Assembly: GCA_013127575.1 (NCBI GenBank)
Contig: CP053418.1
Coordinates: forward strand, 4,526,001 to 4,590,000
DNA: 64,000 nt
Reading direction: 5' to 3'
From: Ramlibacter terrae
GTDB taxonomy: Bacteria; Pseudomonadota; Gammaproteobacteria; Burkholderiales; Burkholderiaceae_C
Shown one piece after another: positions 1-10,774 of the stretch. Positions within the stretch are counted from its first letter, which is position 1. Each line of letters begins with the position of its first letter. The notes under the pieces are model-generated. The model made no database searches and was not told where the DNA came from. It was given only the letters and a program-made list of their open reading frames with translations. The translations under genes and the position numbers were made by a program.

Positions 1-51
1 CTTGCGGAAGGCTCGAGGCGCACGGATCGCCATGACTCTCCACGAGCGCGC

Positions 52-1401
52 ATGACGGCGCACGACTTCGATCTCTTCGTCATCGGCGCGGGTTCCGGTG
101 GCGTGCGCGCCGCGCGGATTGCCGCCACCCACGGCGCCCGGGTCGGCATCGCCGAGGGCTCGCGCTATGGCGGCACCTGCGTCCATCGCGGGTGCGTGCC
201 GAAGAAGCTGCTGGTCTACGCCAGCCGCTTTCGCGACCAGTACGTCGCGAGCCAGGCCTATGGCTGGCGGCTCGGCGAGATCCCGGCCTTCGAGTGGTCG
301 CAGCTGCGCGATCGCAAGGACGCCGAGCTCGACCGGCTGGAGGGCATCTACCAGCGCAACCTGCGCACCGCGGGCGTGGACACGATCCGCGAATTCGCCC
401 GGATCGTCGATGCGCACACCGTTCGGCTGCTGGGGAGCAACCGGCAGGTCACGGCGGGGAGGATCCTGGTGGCCACCGGCGGCAAGCCGGCGGTGTACGG
501 CTTTCCGGGCCACGAGCTGGCGATCACCTCCGACGACGTGTTCCACCTGCCCGAGCTGCCGCGCCGCGTGCTTGTGGTGGGCGGCGGGTACATCGGCGTC
601 GAGTTCGCGGGCATCCTTGCGGGCATGGGCAGCGAGGTGACCCAGTTGGTGCGCGGTCCCCGCCTGCTGCGCGGCTTCGACCCGGACGTGAGTGACCTGC
701 TGGCCGCGCACCACGCGCGCCGCGGCATCCGCACGCGGTTCGGCCCGGAGGTGCGGAGCATCGAGAAAGTCGCGACGGGCCTGCGCGTGTTGGACAGTGC
801 CGGCACGCACGGAGGTGGACCAGGTGCTTCTCTGCACCGGGCGGGTCCCGAACATCCGGGGACTGGGGCTGGAGGACGCCGGCGTCGCCACTGACCCCAT
901 CGGTGCGATCCGCGTCGACGACGAGGGCCGCACCAATGTCGACTCCATCTTCGCCATCGGCGATGTCACCGACCGCGTGAACCTCACGCCCGTGGCCATC
1001 CGCGAAGGCCACGCGTTCGCCGACCGTCATTTCGGCGACGGCACGGCGATGCCGATCGACTACCACCTGATCCCGACCGCCGTCTTCAGCACGCCGGAGA
1101 TCGGCACGGTCGGCCTCACCGAGGAGAGCGCCCGCGAGAAGTACCCGCAGCTGCGGGTGCTGCAGACGAAGTTCCGCGCCATGGCGCAGGCGTTCGCCGG
1201 CTCGGACGACCGGTGTTCATCAAGGTACTGGTCGATGGCGCGACCGACCGCGTGGTCGGCGTCCATCTTTTCGGCGAAGGCGTCGCGGAGATGATCCAAC
1301 TGGTGGCCGTCGCACTCACCGCCGGGGCCACGTGGACGGACTTCCGGCGCACCGTGGCTCTGCATCCGACCATTGCCGAGGAAATCGTGACGCTGAACTA
1401 G
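52..1401 (+). CDS. gor: Glutathione-disulfide reductase (two frame breaks)
   Basis: FAD-dependent reductase that regenerates GSH from GSSG with NADPH in the cytoplasm. The N-terminal FAD dinucleotide motif GAGSGGVRAAR is at residues 12-22, and the redox disulfide GGTCVHRGCVPKK gives Cys43/Cys48. A second nucleotide-binding motif (VVGGGYIGVEFAG) lies mid-protein, and the C-terminal LHPTIAEE holds the catalytic His of the partner subunit. Length (~450 residues) is normal. The frame breaks near 810 and near 1211; both sites read as a damaged CCTGG or CCAGG, and the protein is otherwise complete. No operon partner is visible; the next gene is on the other strand. Confidence 0.93.
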
Positions 1402-1561
1402 CCGCGGCTGCCGAACTCGCCGGCGGCGGGGGGCACGGCTCGGCGCATTCGGCGAAGTCATGAGGTGACAGTTGCGTGATGCCTGCTCCCGACCCCAAGC
1501 AGACGTCGCCAGTCGAACGCCCTCAGCGAGCCCATCTTGCGAGCCGAGCGTTCGCCAAGGC

Positions 1562-2772
1562 TCAGTTGTCGGTTGAGAATGCGCCGTGAGCGGGTGTCGT
1601 GCGAGCGCGTGAGGCCAGAAGCACCAGGACTGCAGCAATGAGCAGCACGCCTGCGCTCGCCGCGAACGTGCCCCGGTAACCGCTTCGATCGAAGAGGACG
1701 CCACCGGCTGTCGAACCGCCCGCAATGGCCAGTTGGATCACGGCGACCATCAGCCCGCCGCCGGCCTCGGTGTGGTCGGGTAACGCTCGGGCGAGCCAGC
1801 TCCACCAGCCAACCGGGGCCGCCGTGCCTATCAGGCCCCAGAAGAAGAGCAGTGTCGACACAGGGCCCAGTTGCCCGCCGAAGAGCACCAGCATTACGGC
1901 GATGAAGGCCATCAGCACCGGAATGGCGATGAGCGTGCGGAACAGGCCTGCCGGATCACCCGGCCGATGCTCATGGTGCCGAGCAGACCTGCCACCCCGA
2001 TGATGAACAGGACCAGAGACAACATCGAGACGCTGGTGTGCGTGACGCCTTCGAGGAAGGGCCTCACATAGGTGAAGAGGGCAAACTGCCCCATGAAGAA
2101 GGCCGCGCATGCGGCCATTCCCAAGGCGACATGCCTGTCCTTGAAAAGTGCAAAGACATTCCCGGGTCGCGCCGCGCGCAACGGAGCTTGCATGGCCGGC
2201 AGGCTCACCCACTGCCAAGCCGGGGCAATCGCCGCGACGGGTACCAGCGACAGGAAAGCGCCGCGCCAGCCGAACACTCCGCCCAGATAGCTGCCCAGCG
2301 GCGCAGCCAGCACAGTGGCGAGCGCGTTACCGCCATTGAAGATCGCCATAGCCCGAGGGACCTGCTCGTGCGGCACCAGCCGCATTGCAGTGGCGGCAGA
2401 CAAAGACCAGAAGCCGCCAATCACGATACCGATGAGCGCGCGGCCGACCATGTACATGATGTAGCTCTGTGCCATGCCGACCACGGTCCCGGATGCAGCC
2501 ATCAGGGCGGTCAGGGTGAGCAAGACTGCCTTGCGGTCCATGCGCCCGGCCAGCGGGATCGAAAGACTGGTCAGGACGGCAAACGCTCCAGAGATCGCGA
2601 TGCCTTGCCCGGCTGCGCCCTCGGTTACGCCTAGCTCGGCGGCGAGGGGCGTGAGCAGGCTCACCGGCATGAATTCGGAAGCGATGAGCGCGAACACGCA
2701 CAGCGACATCGCGAAGACCCCGCCCCAATGCGCGGGCTCTGCACTCGTGGACGGTTTGGTTGAATGCGTCAT
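1562..2772 (-). CDS. MFS exporter, NepI-like (one frame break)
   Basis: Twelve-helix DHA1-type major facilitator. The N-terminal half carries the NepI-like segment EFMPVSLLTPLAAELGVTEG, then GRALIGIVIGGFWSLSA and MRLVPHEQVPRA, which resemble the purine ribonucleoside exporter NepI. The C-terminal half (PVGWWSWLARALPD, VAVIQLAIAGG) fits the same family. The frame breaks near 1945. It lies 89 bp downstream of, and on the same strand as, a LysR regulator that probably controls it. The substrate is inferred only from resemblance; sugar or drug export is possible. Confidence 0.85.
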
Positions 2773-2861
2773 GGCTGGAAGTTTGCGCGCCGCATTCCTC
2801 CATGACTAGACAATGGATGCTGAATGCACCTAGAAGTGCTGCTAATGGATTGCCACTGGCA

Positions 2862-3767
2862 TCACGTGCGAAAACGAAGTGCCTCCACAACCAGCGTGAA
2901 CGCCGGCGATGGCTGGCGGCGGCTCGGGTGGTACAGGTGGTAGCCCGAAAATCGCGGGCACCAGTCCTCCAGCACGCGCACCACACGTCCCGCCGAGATG
3001 TGCGGCATCACTTCGTCTTCCGGCAGCAAGGCCACCCCGAGGCCTGCCAAGGCGGCGTCCACTTGCGGCGGTGAGGTGTTGAAGATCAAGGGCCCGTCCA
3101 CCCGCACGTTCACCTTGCGGCCCCGCTTCTCGAAGTCCCATACGTACAACCCGCCGGACGTCGGCATGCGCTGGTTGATGCAGCGGTGCGCCGTGAGGTC
3201 CTGTGGGACCTTGGGGCGAGGATGCGCCTCGAAGTAGTCGGGGGTCGCAACGACGGCCATGCGCAGCGGCGGCCCGATGGGGACTGCGATCATGTCCTTG
3301 TCTATTGTGCTGCCCATCCGAACCCCGGCGTCGAACCGGTCCGCGACGATGTCGCGGAAGCCGTAGTTCATGTCGAATTCCAGCGAGATGTCCGGATAGT
3401 CACGCAGCAGCGGGACGAGCTTCGGCAGAAGCACGCTGCGGAGCACGTGATCGCCGCAGGTGATGCGAACCGTGCCGGCCGGCTTCTCCCGCAGCTCGGT
3501 CAGTGCCGCAAGCTCGGATTCGATCTCGTCGAACCGGTGCCCTATGGCACGCATCAGGCGTTCGCCAGCCGCGGTCGTCGAGACGCTTCGCGTCGTGCGG
3601 GTCAGCAGGCGTATCTGCAGCCGCTCTTCGAGGCCACGGATGGATTGGCTCAGAGCTGATTGCGTGACACCCAGTGTGGCCGCTGCGCGCGTGAAGCTAC
3701 CCTCGCGCGCAACGGCCACGAAGCCCAGCAGATCGTTCAAGTTCCTTCTGGCCATCCAGTTCTCCAT
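2862..3767 (-). CDS. LysR-family transcriptional regulator
   Basis: Intact 301-residue LysR protein. The N-terminal winged helix-turn-helix (FTRAAATLGVTQSALSQSI, about residues 22-40) binds DNA, and the remaining ~210 residues form the effector-binding periplasmic-binding-like fold. It is encoded upstream of the NepI-like exporter on the same strand and divergent from the alpha/beta hydrolase at 3925. Control of both is the usual arrangement for this family, but the effector is unknown. A start 12 bases downstream (MARRNLNDLLGF) is also possible. Confidence 0.92.
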   Translation of the reverse strand: MENWMARRNLNDLLGFVAVAREGSFTRAAATLGVTQSALSQSIRGLEERLQIRLLTRTTRSVSTTAAGERLMRAIGHRFDEIESELAALTELREKPAGTVRITCGDHVLRSVLLPKLVPLLRDYPDISLEFDMNYGFRDIVADRFDAGVRMGSTIDKDMIAVPIGPPLRMAVVATPDYFEAHPRPKVPQDLTAHRCINQRMPTSGGLYVWDFEKRGRKVNVRVDGPLIFNTSPPQVDAALAGLGVALLPEDEVMPHISAGRVVRVLEDWCPRFSGYHLYHPSRRQPSPAFTLVVEALRFRT

Positions 3768-3778
3768 GATTGATTAGC

Positions 3779-3793
3779 GCGCCTACTAGGCGC
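3779..3793. promoter_or_regulatory. Candidate LysR operator dyad
   Basis: A perfect 6-bp dyad with a 3-bp spacer (GCGCCT-ACT-AGGCGC) lies 12 bp upstream of the LysR start, in the 157-bp gap shared with the divergent hydrolase gene. Its position suits an autoregulatory operator, but the consensus of this regulator is not known. Confidence 0.3.
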
Positions 3794-3924
3794 TTTCAGG
3801 ATTCATTATCTAGTCACGCGCGCGGGTCGCCGGCAAACTAGCTGCATCACGCATTCGGTGGCGTCCGGGTACGTCTTTGCAGAGGCACCGGACACCAGCG
3901 CCGATCGATACGAAGGACTTTTCA

Positions 3925-5066
3925 ATGACCATCACGAATCTTTCTCGCCGCCGCACGCTGCAAGCGGGCCTTGCACTGGGAACCACTCCTTTGGTGGGTG
4001 CATCGGCCATCGCTGCGGGTCAGCGGAATGAGCAACGCAGGGCCATGACCCTCACGAAGGGATGGGACAAGACGTTCCCTCGAAGCAACCGGGTGGTTCA
4101 CCAAAAGGTGACGTTCAAGAACCGCTTTGGCATCACGCTCGCCGCGGACCTCTACGCGCCGAAAAGCGGGGGCGGTGCAAAGCTGCCGGCTCTTGTGGTG
4201 AGCGGACCCTTTGGTGCGGTGAAGGAGCAGGCGTCCGGCCTCTACGCGCAGACGCTGGCGGACCGCGGCTTCGTTACGGTTGCGTTCGACCCTTCATTCA
4301 CTGGCGAGAGCGGAGGCAATGTGCGCAACGTCGCTTCGCCCGAGTTCTTCACCGAAGACTTCAGCGCAGCCGTTGACTATGTCGGCTTGCTTCCGGCTGT
4401 CGATCGCGATCGCATCGGCGCCGTCGGAATCTGCGGGCTGAGCGGCATGGCGCTGACGGCGGCCACCGGCGATTCGCGCATCAAGGCGGTGGCGACTGCC
4501 TCGATGTACGACATGTCCCGCAGCATCAGCCGCAGCTACAGGGACAGCTATACCCGTGAGCAGCGGCAGGAGGTCATCGACTACCGGGCCAGCAGCGCTG
4601 GGCAGACGCCGAGAGCGGCAAGTACGCTGTCGGGTACCACGAAGTCCCCTTCGACAAGAACGGCAACATCCTCAAGGGCGATCGGGGGCTGCCGGAGAGT
4701 TTGCCGCCGAATCCGGACCCGGTCCTGGCTGCGTTCTTCAACTACTACCGGACGCCCCGAGGTTTCCACACCCGGTCGATCAACTCCACGACGGCATGGA
4801 CCGCCACGACGCCGATGCCGTTCTTCCAGTTCCCGATGGCAGCGAACATCGACATGATCGCGCCTCGACCCATCATGCTCGTGCATGGCGCCAACGCCCA
4901 TTCGCGGTACTACTCGGAAGACGTCTACAAGGCAGCAACCGGACCCAAGGAGCTCCTGATCGTTCCGGACGCCGACCACGTCGACCTCTACGACAACTTG
5001 AAGAAGATCCCGTTCGACAAGCTGGACGCATTCTTCAAGCAGAGCCTCCGACCCGCAGCGGCGTAG
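3925..5066 (+). CDS. Alpha/beta hydrolase with twin-arginine signal (one frame break)
   Basis: Predicted secreted or periplasmic hydrolase of about 380 residues in the YcjY/dienelactone-hydrolase-like group. The start at 3925 gives a Tat-type leader (LSRRRTLQAG followed by a hydrophobic stretch). The nucleophile region is GICGLSGMALTAA, and the catalytic His is probably in DADHVDLYD near the C-terminus, after the strand IMLVHGANAHSRYYS. The frame breaks near 4599 at GCTGGG, where GCCTGGG restores SSAWADAES. It is divergent from a LysR gene that probably regulates it. The substrate is unknown. Confidence 0.8.
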
Positions 5067-5174
5067 ATGCGCATGGAGATCTGGCCGGAACCAGGACCTG
5101 AGGGTCGGGTACCCGCCGGCGGAAGGCCCACCAGGTCGCACAGTGACATCGCCCCAAGATCTCAGGACCCAGTC

Positions 5175-5624
5175 ATGAAGCTTAGATCCCTTGCCGCGGC
5201 CACGCTCTGTGCCGCCATGCTGCCTTCATTCGCCGTTCCGACGAGCGCTGCGGGCGGCGCCGACACACCCGCGGAGAAGCGGGTGTGGATGGCAATCGGT
5301 GAACGCCGATTCTCGATCACGCTCGCCGATACTGAAGGCGCGCGCGCGTTCGCTGCCATGCTGCCGCTGACGCTCGACATGCCGGACCTGAACGGCAATG
5401 AGAAGCACGTCAAGCTGTCGAGGCCCCTTCCGACCGCCTCCACGACGCCGCGAACGATCCGCACCGGTGACCTCATGCTGTGGGGCTCGGACACCCTCGT
5501 CGTCTTTTACCTGACATTCGACTCTCCGTACTCGTATACGCGCACGGGACGGATCGACGATCCTGCAGCGCTTTCGCAGGTGCTCGGCAGGGGAGAGGTG
5601 CGGGTCGTGTTCACGAAGAACTAG
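5175..5624 (+). CDS. Exported cyclophilin-like fold protein
   Basis: Intact 149-residue protein with a cleavable signal peptide (MKLRSLAAATLCAAMLPSFA, then an Ala-rich cleavage region). The mature part resembles the small cyclophilin-like domain family (MPLTLDM-like core ...FAAMLPLTLDMPDLNGNEKH..., GDLMLWGSDTLVVFY, and a GRIDDPAALSQVLGRGEV end). Such proteins lack a demonstrated isomerase activity. The start at 5175 was chosen because it begins the signal peptide. It lies 108 bp downstream of the Tat hydrolase and may be co-transcribed with it. Confidence 0.75.
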   Translation: MKLRSLAAATLCAAMLPSFAVPTSAAGGADTPAEKRVWMAIGERRFSITLADTEGARAFAAMLPLTLDMPDLNGNEKHVKLSRPLPTASTTPRTIRTGDLMLWGSDTLVVFYLTFDSPYSYTRTGRIDDPAALSQVLGRGEVRVVFTKN

Positions 5625-5834
5625 CTCGCAAGTGCCATGCGCAGCGCCCTTCAGCGCCGCGGTAGAAGCACGCGGCGAGGGAGTCCCCGCTGCGTGCCAG
5701 CTTGGAAGTCAACTGCCGCAGGGCCTCAGCTGGCGGCGTCGAATGTCCGCTCTCGGCGGCGGAAGCAGACATTCGGTGGCGCGTGCCCTTGACGCCGCTG
5801 CACGCGAATCAAGGCACCTTCCCTGGTCGGGATC

Positions 5835-6125
5835 CTAGGCCCCCGCAACGATCCGCATGTCGCGGTCCGCGCCGTCATCGAGAGCGGCCAGTGCCGCCTG
5901 GTAGGCCGGGCTGTCATGGGCGGCCACAGCTTGTTCGACGGTTTCGAATTCAATCAGGACAGTGCGCTCCATCAGGCCCAGTTCATAGACAGCCGACGGC
6001 GCACCACGTGCCAGGAAGCGGCCTCCTGCCGCGGTGAGCGCGGGACCTGCGAGCTTGGCGTAGGCAGCCACCTTGTCGGCGTCCTTGATCGCGCGGTAGG
6101 TGGTGACCCAGTAGGCTTTCGGCAT
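5835..6125 (-). CDS. DUF1330 domain protein
   Basis: Intact ~96-residue protein of the DUF1330 family, a dimeric ferredoxin-like alpha/beta-barrel fold. It begins MPKAYWVTTYRAIKDADKV and contains GGRFLARG and LIEFETVEQAVAAHDSPAY, which are typical of the family. An upstream in-frame ATG at 6167 exists, but family alignment favours 6125. Its biochemical role is not established. It lies just downstream of the iron-dependent dehydrogenase on the same strand. Confidence 0.88.
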   Translation of the reverse strand: MPKAYWVTTYRAIKDADKVAAYAKLAGPALTAAGGRFLARGAPSAVYELGLMERTVLIEFETVEQAVAAHDSPAYQAALAALDDGADRDMRIVAGA

Positions 6126-6181
6126 GTTTGTCTCTCCGTTCAACGTCGTGTTCATCAAGCGCGCCATCGCGGCCCGCGTCC

Positions 6182-7320
6182 CTACATGCTGGCTTCGAGC
6201 ATCGCCTCGTAATCACTTTCGGAGGCGACGCGCGGATTGGTCCGGTGGCTGTGGTCCTTCAAGGCACCGCGAATGATGGCGGGGAACATCGCGCGCGTTA
6301 CGCCCAGTTGGGCGGGCCCGTCGGCAAGCCGAGCCGCTCGGTCATGGCGCGCACGGCCGGCCCCACCTCGTCGCTGCTGCCAAGGCGCATCGCGTTGGCC
6401 AGGCGGGCGAGCTTCTCTTCGTCGCGCACCGAGGCGGCCGACTGGTTGAAGGCGATCACGGCCGGCAGGAAGATCGCGTTCAGCGTGCCGTGATGCAGCC
6501 GCGGATCGATGCCGCCGAGCGAGTGGCTCAGGCTGTGCACGCACCCGAGCCCTTTCTGGAATGCCAGCGCGCCCTGCATCGACGCGCTCATCATGTTCAG
6601 CCGCGCGTCGCGGTCGCCGGGCTCGCGCGTCGCACGCTCGATGTGGCGCCATGCGCGCCACAGGCCATCGAGCGCGATGCCGTCCGCGGGCGGATTGAAG
6701 GCGGGCGACAGGAAGGTCTCGATGCAATGCGCGATGGCATCCATCCCGGTGGCCGCCGTCAGCGCCGGCGGCAGGCCCGGGGTCAGCGCCGGGTCGCAGA
6801 TGGCGACCTTGGGAACGACGAAGGGAGAGATCACGCCGACCTTGCGGCCATCGTCGAGGATGAGGATCGCGCCGCGCCCCACTTCGCTGCCGGTGCCGGC
6901 GGTCGTCGGGACGGCGATGACGGGGGCCGTGCGAGAGGTGATGCGATCGGCCCCGCCTTCGATCACGGCGAAGCTTTGCAACGGGCCATCGTGTGTCGCG
7001 CAGACGGCGACACCCTTGGCCAGGTCGATGGACGAGCCGCCGCCCACGGCGACGATGCCGTCGCATTCGCCCTCCCGGTACGCATGGACCGCCTCGCGCA
7101 CGGCCGCCTCGTTCGGGTTCGGCGGCGTGCCATCGTAGACGGCGACGGTGCCGGCCTGCCCGAGCGCGGCGAGGACCGTGTCGATGATGCCGGCGGCCCG
7201 CACGCCCCGGTCCGTCACGATCAGCGGCCGGCGGATGCCGATGCGTTCGCATGTTGCGCCAAGCAGGCCGATGGCGCCGAACTCGAACTGGATCTGGGTG
7301 ATGTACTGGATGAGGGCCAT
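6182..7320 (-). CDS. Iron-containing alcohol dehydrogenase (one frame break)
   Basis: Group III NAD(P)-dependent, metal-containing alcohol dehydrogenase of about 380 residues. The N-terminal Rossmann-like domain has the nucleotide motif GGGSSIDLAKG. The all-helical C-terminal domain has the metal ligands in MDAIAHCIE and in VHSLSHSLGG...HHG. The frame breaks near 6312 in the C-terminal GLPTG region; restoring CCTGG gives GLPTGLAQLGV, the usual family wording. The start at 7320 precedes MALIQYI. Maleylacetate reductase-like or 4-hydroxybutyrate dehydrogenase-like activity is possible; the substrate cannot be read from sequence. Confidence 0.9.
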
Positions 7321-7383
7321 GGCAATCGGCTTGGCAATGAGCAAACGTTATAGCACACGCAAGCCGGGATGAACATCGACAAC

Positions 7384-8279
7384 TCAGGACTGCCGATGGA
7401 CCAGTTCGTCGAACAGCAGCTTGGCGGCGGGAGAGACCTGCGCGCCCTTGCGCGTGACGAGCTCATAGGGTTCGCTGCGTGACGCCAGCCGCAGCGGCAG
7501 GATGCACGACATCTGCTGGTGTGCGAAGAACTGCGCGACCTCGATCGACACCGGGGCCACGAAGGAAGGATTGGCCTTCAGCAGCGCCAGCGTCGCGAAG
7601 GCGGAGGTCGTCTCGAGCAGGTGCTGCGGGAAGCGGATTCCGCCCTCGCGGAACTCGGCTTCGAGCAGGAGCCGCATCGGCATGTTGGCGCGGTACACCA
7701 CCCACCGATACGGCGCGAGTTCCTGCAGGGCGAGCTTCTTCGCGCGCCGCAGGGGATGGCCGACGTTGGCGATCACCGCGAGCGTCTCGTCCTGCAGCTT
7801 CACGCTCTCGTAGATGTGCGGCGCCCGGGTGATGGTCGTGCGGCAGATCGCCAGGTCGAGCCGGCCGGCGTCGAGATGGGCCAGCAGGGCCGCGCTGGTG
7901 TCCTCGACGATCTCCACCGACAACTCGGGCTGCCGCGCGACGAGCGCGGAGATCGCGTCCGTGAGCAGCGGCACCGCGCCCATGATGACGCCGGCGGCCA
8001 CCCGCCCGCCCGGCCACGCTGGATGCCGACCAGCTCGTCGCGCAGGTGCGCCAGGTCCGTCTGGATCAACCGCGCATAGCGGATCACGCAATGGCCGAAG
8101 GCATTGGGCTCCAGGCCGCGGTTGGTGCGGACGAACAGCGGGGTGCCGAAGGTCGTCTCGATCTCCTGCAGTGACTTGCTCGCGCCCGGCTGCGTCAATG
8201 CGACCTGCTGCGAGGCCTTCAGCAGCGAGCCGTGCTCGCCCAGCGCCACCAGCAGCCGCAGCTGCTTCAGGTGGAGCAC
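7384..8279 (-). CDS. LysR-family transcriptional regulator (one frame break)
   Basis: LysR protein with N-terminal helix-turn-helix LLKASQQVALTQPGASKSLQ and a C-terminal effector domain (RVAAGVIMGAVPLLTDAI onwards). The start is uncertain. A GTG at 8279 begins VLHLKQLRLLVAL, the family's normal first residues, but no good ribosome-binding site precedes it; a GTG further upstream is an alternative. The frame breaks near 8005. It is divergent from the ABC operon starting at 8439 and close to the alcohol dehydrogenase, so it could control either. Confidence 0.87.
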
Positions 8280-8438
8280 GGAGATGATCGAGTGGAGCGG
8301 TGGGGTCACGCCGGATTGAGCCGAAGTTATAGCTACATCATATCTTCTCAGGTTGCCGCAAGGGCAAACACTGAAACACTGTGACGCTCGACAGCCTAGG
8401 CTTGGCGACGGGGAATTTGTGGAAAGGTTGACTGACTG

Positions 8439-9211
8439 ATGCGGCACTGGCTCTCGTCGACGCTCTGGTTCTGCGCGCCTTTTGCCGTGCTGCTTGTCAT
8501 GTGGGCGGTCCTGGTCCCGTACTTCGAGGTCAACGCGCGCCTGTTTCCGAGTCTCGCGTCAGTGGTCCAGGCCGGTCTCGACGGCGTCGAGGACGGCACC
8601 TTGATTCGGCACATCGGCGCGAGCCTCCTGCGCGTGACGGTCGGCACGGTCCTCGCGCTGGTGTTCGCCATTCCCCGGGCATCGCGATGGGCATCAGCCC
8701 GGCGGTCTCCAGTTTCCTCACGCCGCCCTTCAGGTTCTTCTCGGTGCTGGCAGGCATCGCGTGGATCCCGGTCGCATCGCTGTGGTTCGGCTACGGGTTC
8801 GGCGCCATCACCTTCGTCATCTTCAATGCCGTGTTCTTCATCGTCACGTACAACACGCTGCTGGGCGTCTCGACCATTCCCCGCCAGTTGCGCAACGCGG
8901 CGGCGTCACTGGGAGCGGGGCGATGGGCGATGCTGACCGAAGTCCTGCTGCCGGGCGCGCTTCCCAACATCGTCACCGGCATCCGCACCGGTCTGGGCTT
9001 CGCCTGGCGCGGGCTGATCGCCGCGGAGATGATCGCCACCAACGTGGGCCTCGGCTACATGCTGTTCGTGGCGCGCGATTTCTACAAGACCGAAGTGATC
9101 GTTCTCGGCATGGTCGTCATCGGCGTGCTGTGGCTGCTGCTCGATCGGCTGCTGCTGGCGCCGATCGAGCGCGCCACCAGCGAGCGCTGGGGCCTGGTGC
9201 AGCGCGCATGA
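8439..9211 (+). CDS. ABC transporter permease, NitT/TauT type (one frame break)
   Basis: Inner-membrane permease of the nitrate/sulfonate/taurine class (SsuC/TauC-like, BPD_transp_1 fold), about 257 residues. Hydrophobic segments cover most of the length, and the EAA-type loop ATPase-contact region is RNAAASLGAGRWAMLTEVLL followed by PGALPNIVTGIRTGLGFAWR. The frame breaks near 8677 at CCCCGGG; adding T (CCCCTGGG) restores the frame. It overlaps the second permease by ATGA at 9208, so the two permeases are translationally coupled and probably form a heterodimer. Confidence 0.9.
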
Positions 9212-10014
9212 CGACGCTTCTCCTCAGGGCCTGGAGCCGCTACCTGCGCCTGACGACGCGCTGGCCGTCGATCGCCACCCTCGTTCCGTTCGTTCCGCTG
9301 GTCGTGGCCGGTGGACCGTCGCCGAGCTGCAGGTCTTCCCGCGCGCCTTCCTGCCGGGGCCGGCGGAGGTCGTGCGCTCGTTCGGGTCGCTCGTCTACAC
9401 CGGCGTTTTGCCGGAGTACCTGCAGGACAGCCTCGTGCGCCTCGCCGTCGGGTCCTTCTGGGGCATCGTGCTGGGCATTCCCCTCGGCATCTGGTGGGCC
9501 TCAGCCGGGGGCGCACAAGGCGCTGTGGCCGGTGCTGCTGTTCTTCCAGGCCATCGGCGACATCGCCTGGTTGCCGATCCTGGTGATCTGGTTCGGCTAC
9601 GGGCTGACGACCATGACGGTCGTCATCGTCTACACGGTCATCTTCCCGGTCGTCCTGAACACGGTGCTGGGCGTGCGTTCGATTCCCATCACCATGCACC
9701 GCGCCGCGCAGAGCCTCGGCGCCTCGCGCACCCGCCTGCTCTGGGAGGTGGTGCTGCCGGGTGCGCTCCCCAACATCATGACCGGCCTGCGCAACGGCCT
9801 CGGCTATGGCTGGCGCGCGCTCATCGCCACCGAGATCATCGTCGGCACCAGCGGCATCGGTTTCCTCATGTTCGATGCGCGCCGCGCCGGCTCGGTGGTC
9901 GAAATCCTGCTGGGGATGATCATCCTCGGCATTCTTTGGTACATCGTGGACAGCTGGATCCTTGCGCCGATCGAGCAGGCCACCGGACAGCGATGGGGAC
10001 TGGTGACGAAGTGA
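9208..10014 (+). CDS. ABC transporter permease, second subunit (two frame breaks)
   Basis: Second NitT/TauT-type permease (~268 residues), paralogous to the preceding gene. The EAA loop is RAAQSLGASRTRLLWEVVLP followed by GALPNIMTGLRNGLGYGW. The frame breaks near 9310 (CCGG where CCTGG gives AWWTVAELQ) and returns near 9507, so the middle ~65 residues read in another frame. It shares ATGA with the upstream permease and GTGA with the ATPase gene. Confidence 0.9.
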   Translation: MTTLLLRAWSRYLRLTTRWPSIATLVPFVPLVVAGGPSPSCRSSRAPSCRGRRRSCARSGRSSTPAFCRSTCRTASCASPSGPSGASCWAFPSASGGPQPGAHKALWPVLLFFQAIGDIAWLPILVIWFGYGLTTMTVVIVYTVIFPVVLNTVLGVRSIPITMHRAAQSLGASRTRLLWEVVLPGALPNIMTGLRNGLGYGWRALIATEIIVGTSGIGFLMFDARRAGSVVEILLGMIILGILWYIVDSWILAPIEQATGQRWGLVTK

Positions 10015-10771
10015 AAAGCCTGACGATCCGCAACCTTTCGAAGACCTTTTTTCGATGTCCACGCGGGCACGAACGTCACCGCGGTGCGAGACCTGTCGCT
10101 GCAGGTCCCGGCGGGCGAGTTCGTGTCCGTCGTCGGCCCGTCGGGGTGCGGCAAGACCACGCTCCTCAACATGATCGCGGGCTTCATTCCGCACACCGGC
10201 GGAGACATCCTCGTCGGCGACCGCCCGGTGAAGGGACCGGGCCCCGACCGCGGGGTGGTGTTCCAGTCGTTCGCGCTCTTTCCCCTGGCGCACCGTCCTC
10301 GACAACGTCGCCTTCGGCCCCAAGATGCGCGGCGTCGGCCGCGCCGAGCGCGAGAAGATCGCGCACGACTACCTGGCGCTGGCCAAGCTGTCCGAAGCGG
10401 CGGGGCGCTATCCCAACGAACTGTCGGGCGGCATGCAGCAGCGCGTGGGCGTGGTGCGGGCGCTGGCCAACGAGCCGGACGTGCTGCTGATGGACGAACC
10501 CTTCGCCAGCGTGGATGCGCAGACGCGCATGACCCTGCAGGAGGAACTGACGCGGATCTGGGAGCAGAAGCGGCCCACGGTCATCTTCATCACCCACGAC
10601 GTCGCGGAAGCGGTCTTCCTCGGCAACCGGGTGGTCGCCCTGTCCAAGGGGCGGGTGCTGGAGGAGATCGCCGTCGACCTGCCGCGGCCCCGGGTGTGGG
10701 ACGACCTGCACGACGACGACCGCTTCAAGGCCCTGTGCGGGCGCGTCCTTCAACTCGTGCGGTCGGCCTGA
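10011..10771 (+). CDS. ABC transporter ATP-binding protein, NitT/TauT type (two frame breaks)
   Basis: ATPase that energises the two permeases. Walker A is GPSGCGKTT, the Q-loop is GVVFQSFALFPW, the signature is LSGGMQQRVGVVRALA, Walker B is VLLMDEPFASVDA and the H-loop is FITHDVAEAVFL. The GTG start at 10011 overlaps the permease stop. One extra T in a run of six near 10048 and one extra C before TGG near 10283 disrupt the frame; both are simple base-count errors. Closest functional relatives are SsuB/TauB. Confidence 0.93.
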
Positions 10772-10774
10772 GCC

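Noticed and set aside
5668..5697. Terminator between the cyclophilin-like gene and DUF1330
   Set aside because: An imperfect GC hairpin is present but mismatched and without a T tract.
10046..10052. Programmed slippage at the T6 run in the ABC ATPase
   Set aside because: The rest of the gene has a second, non-slippery break, and NitT/TauT ATPases are not known to use recoding; a base-count error is simpler.
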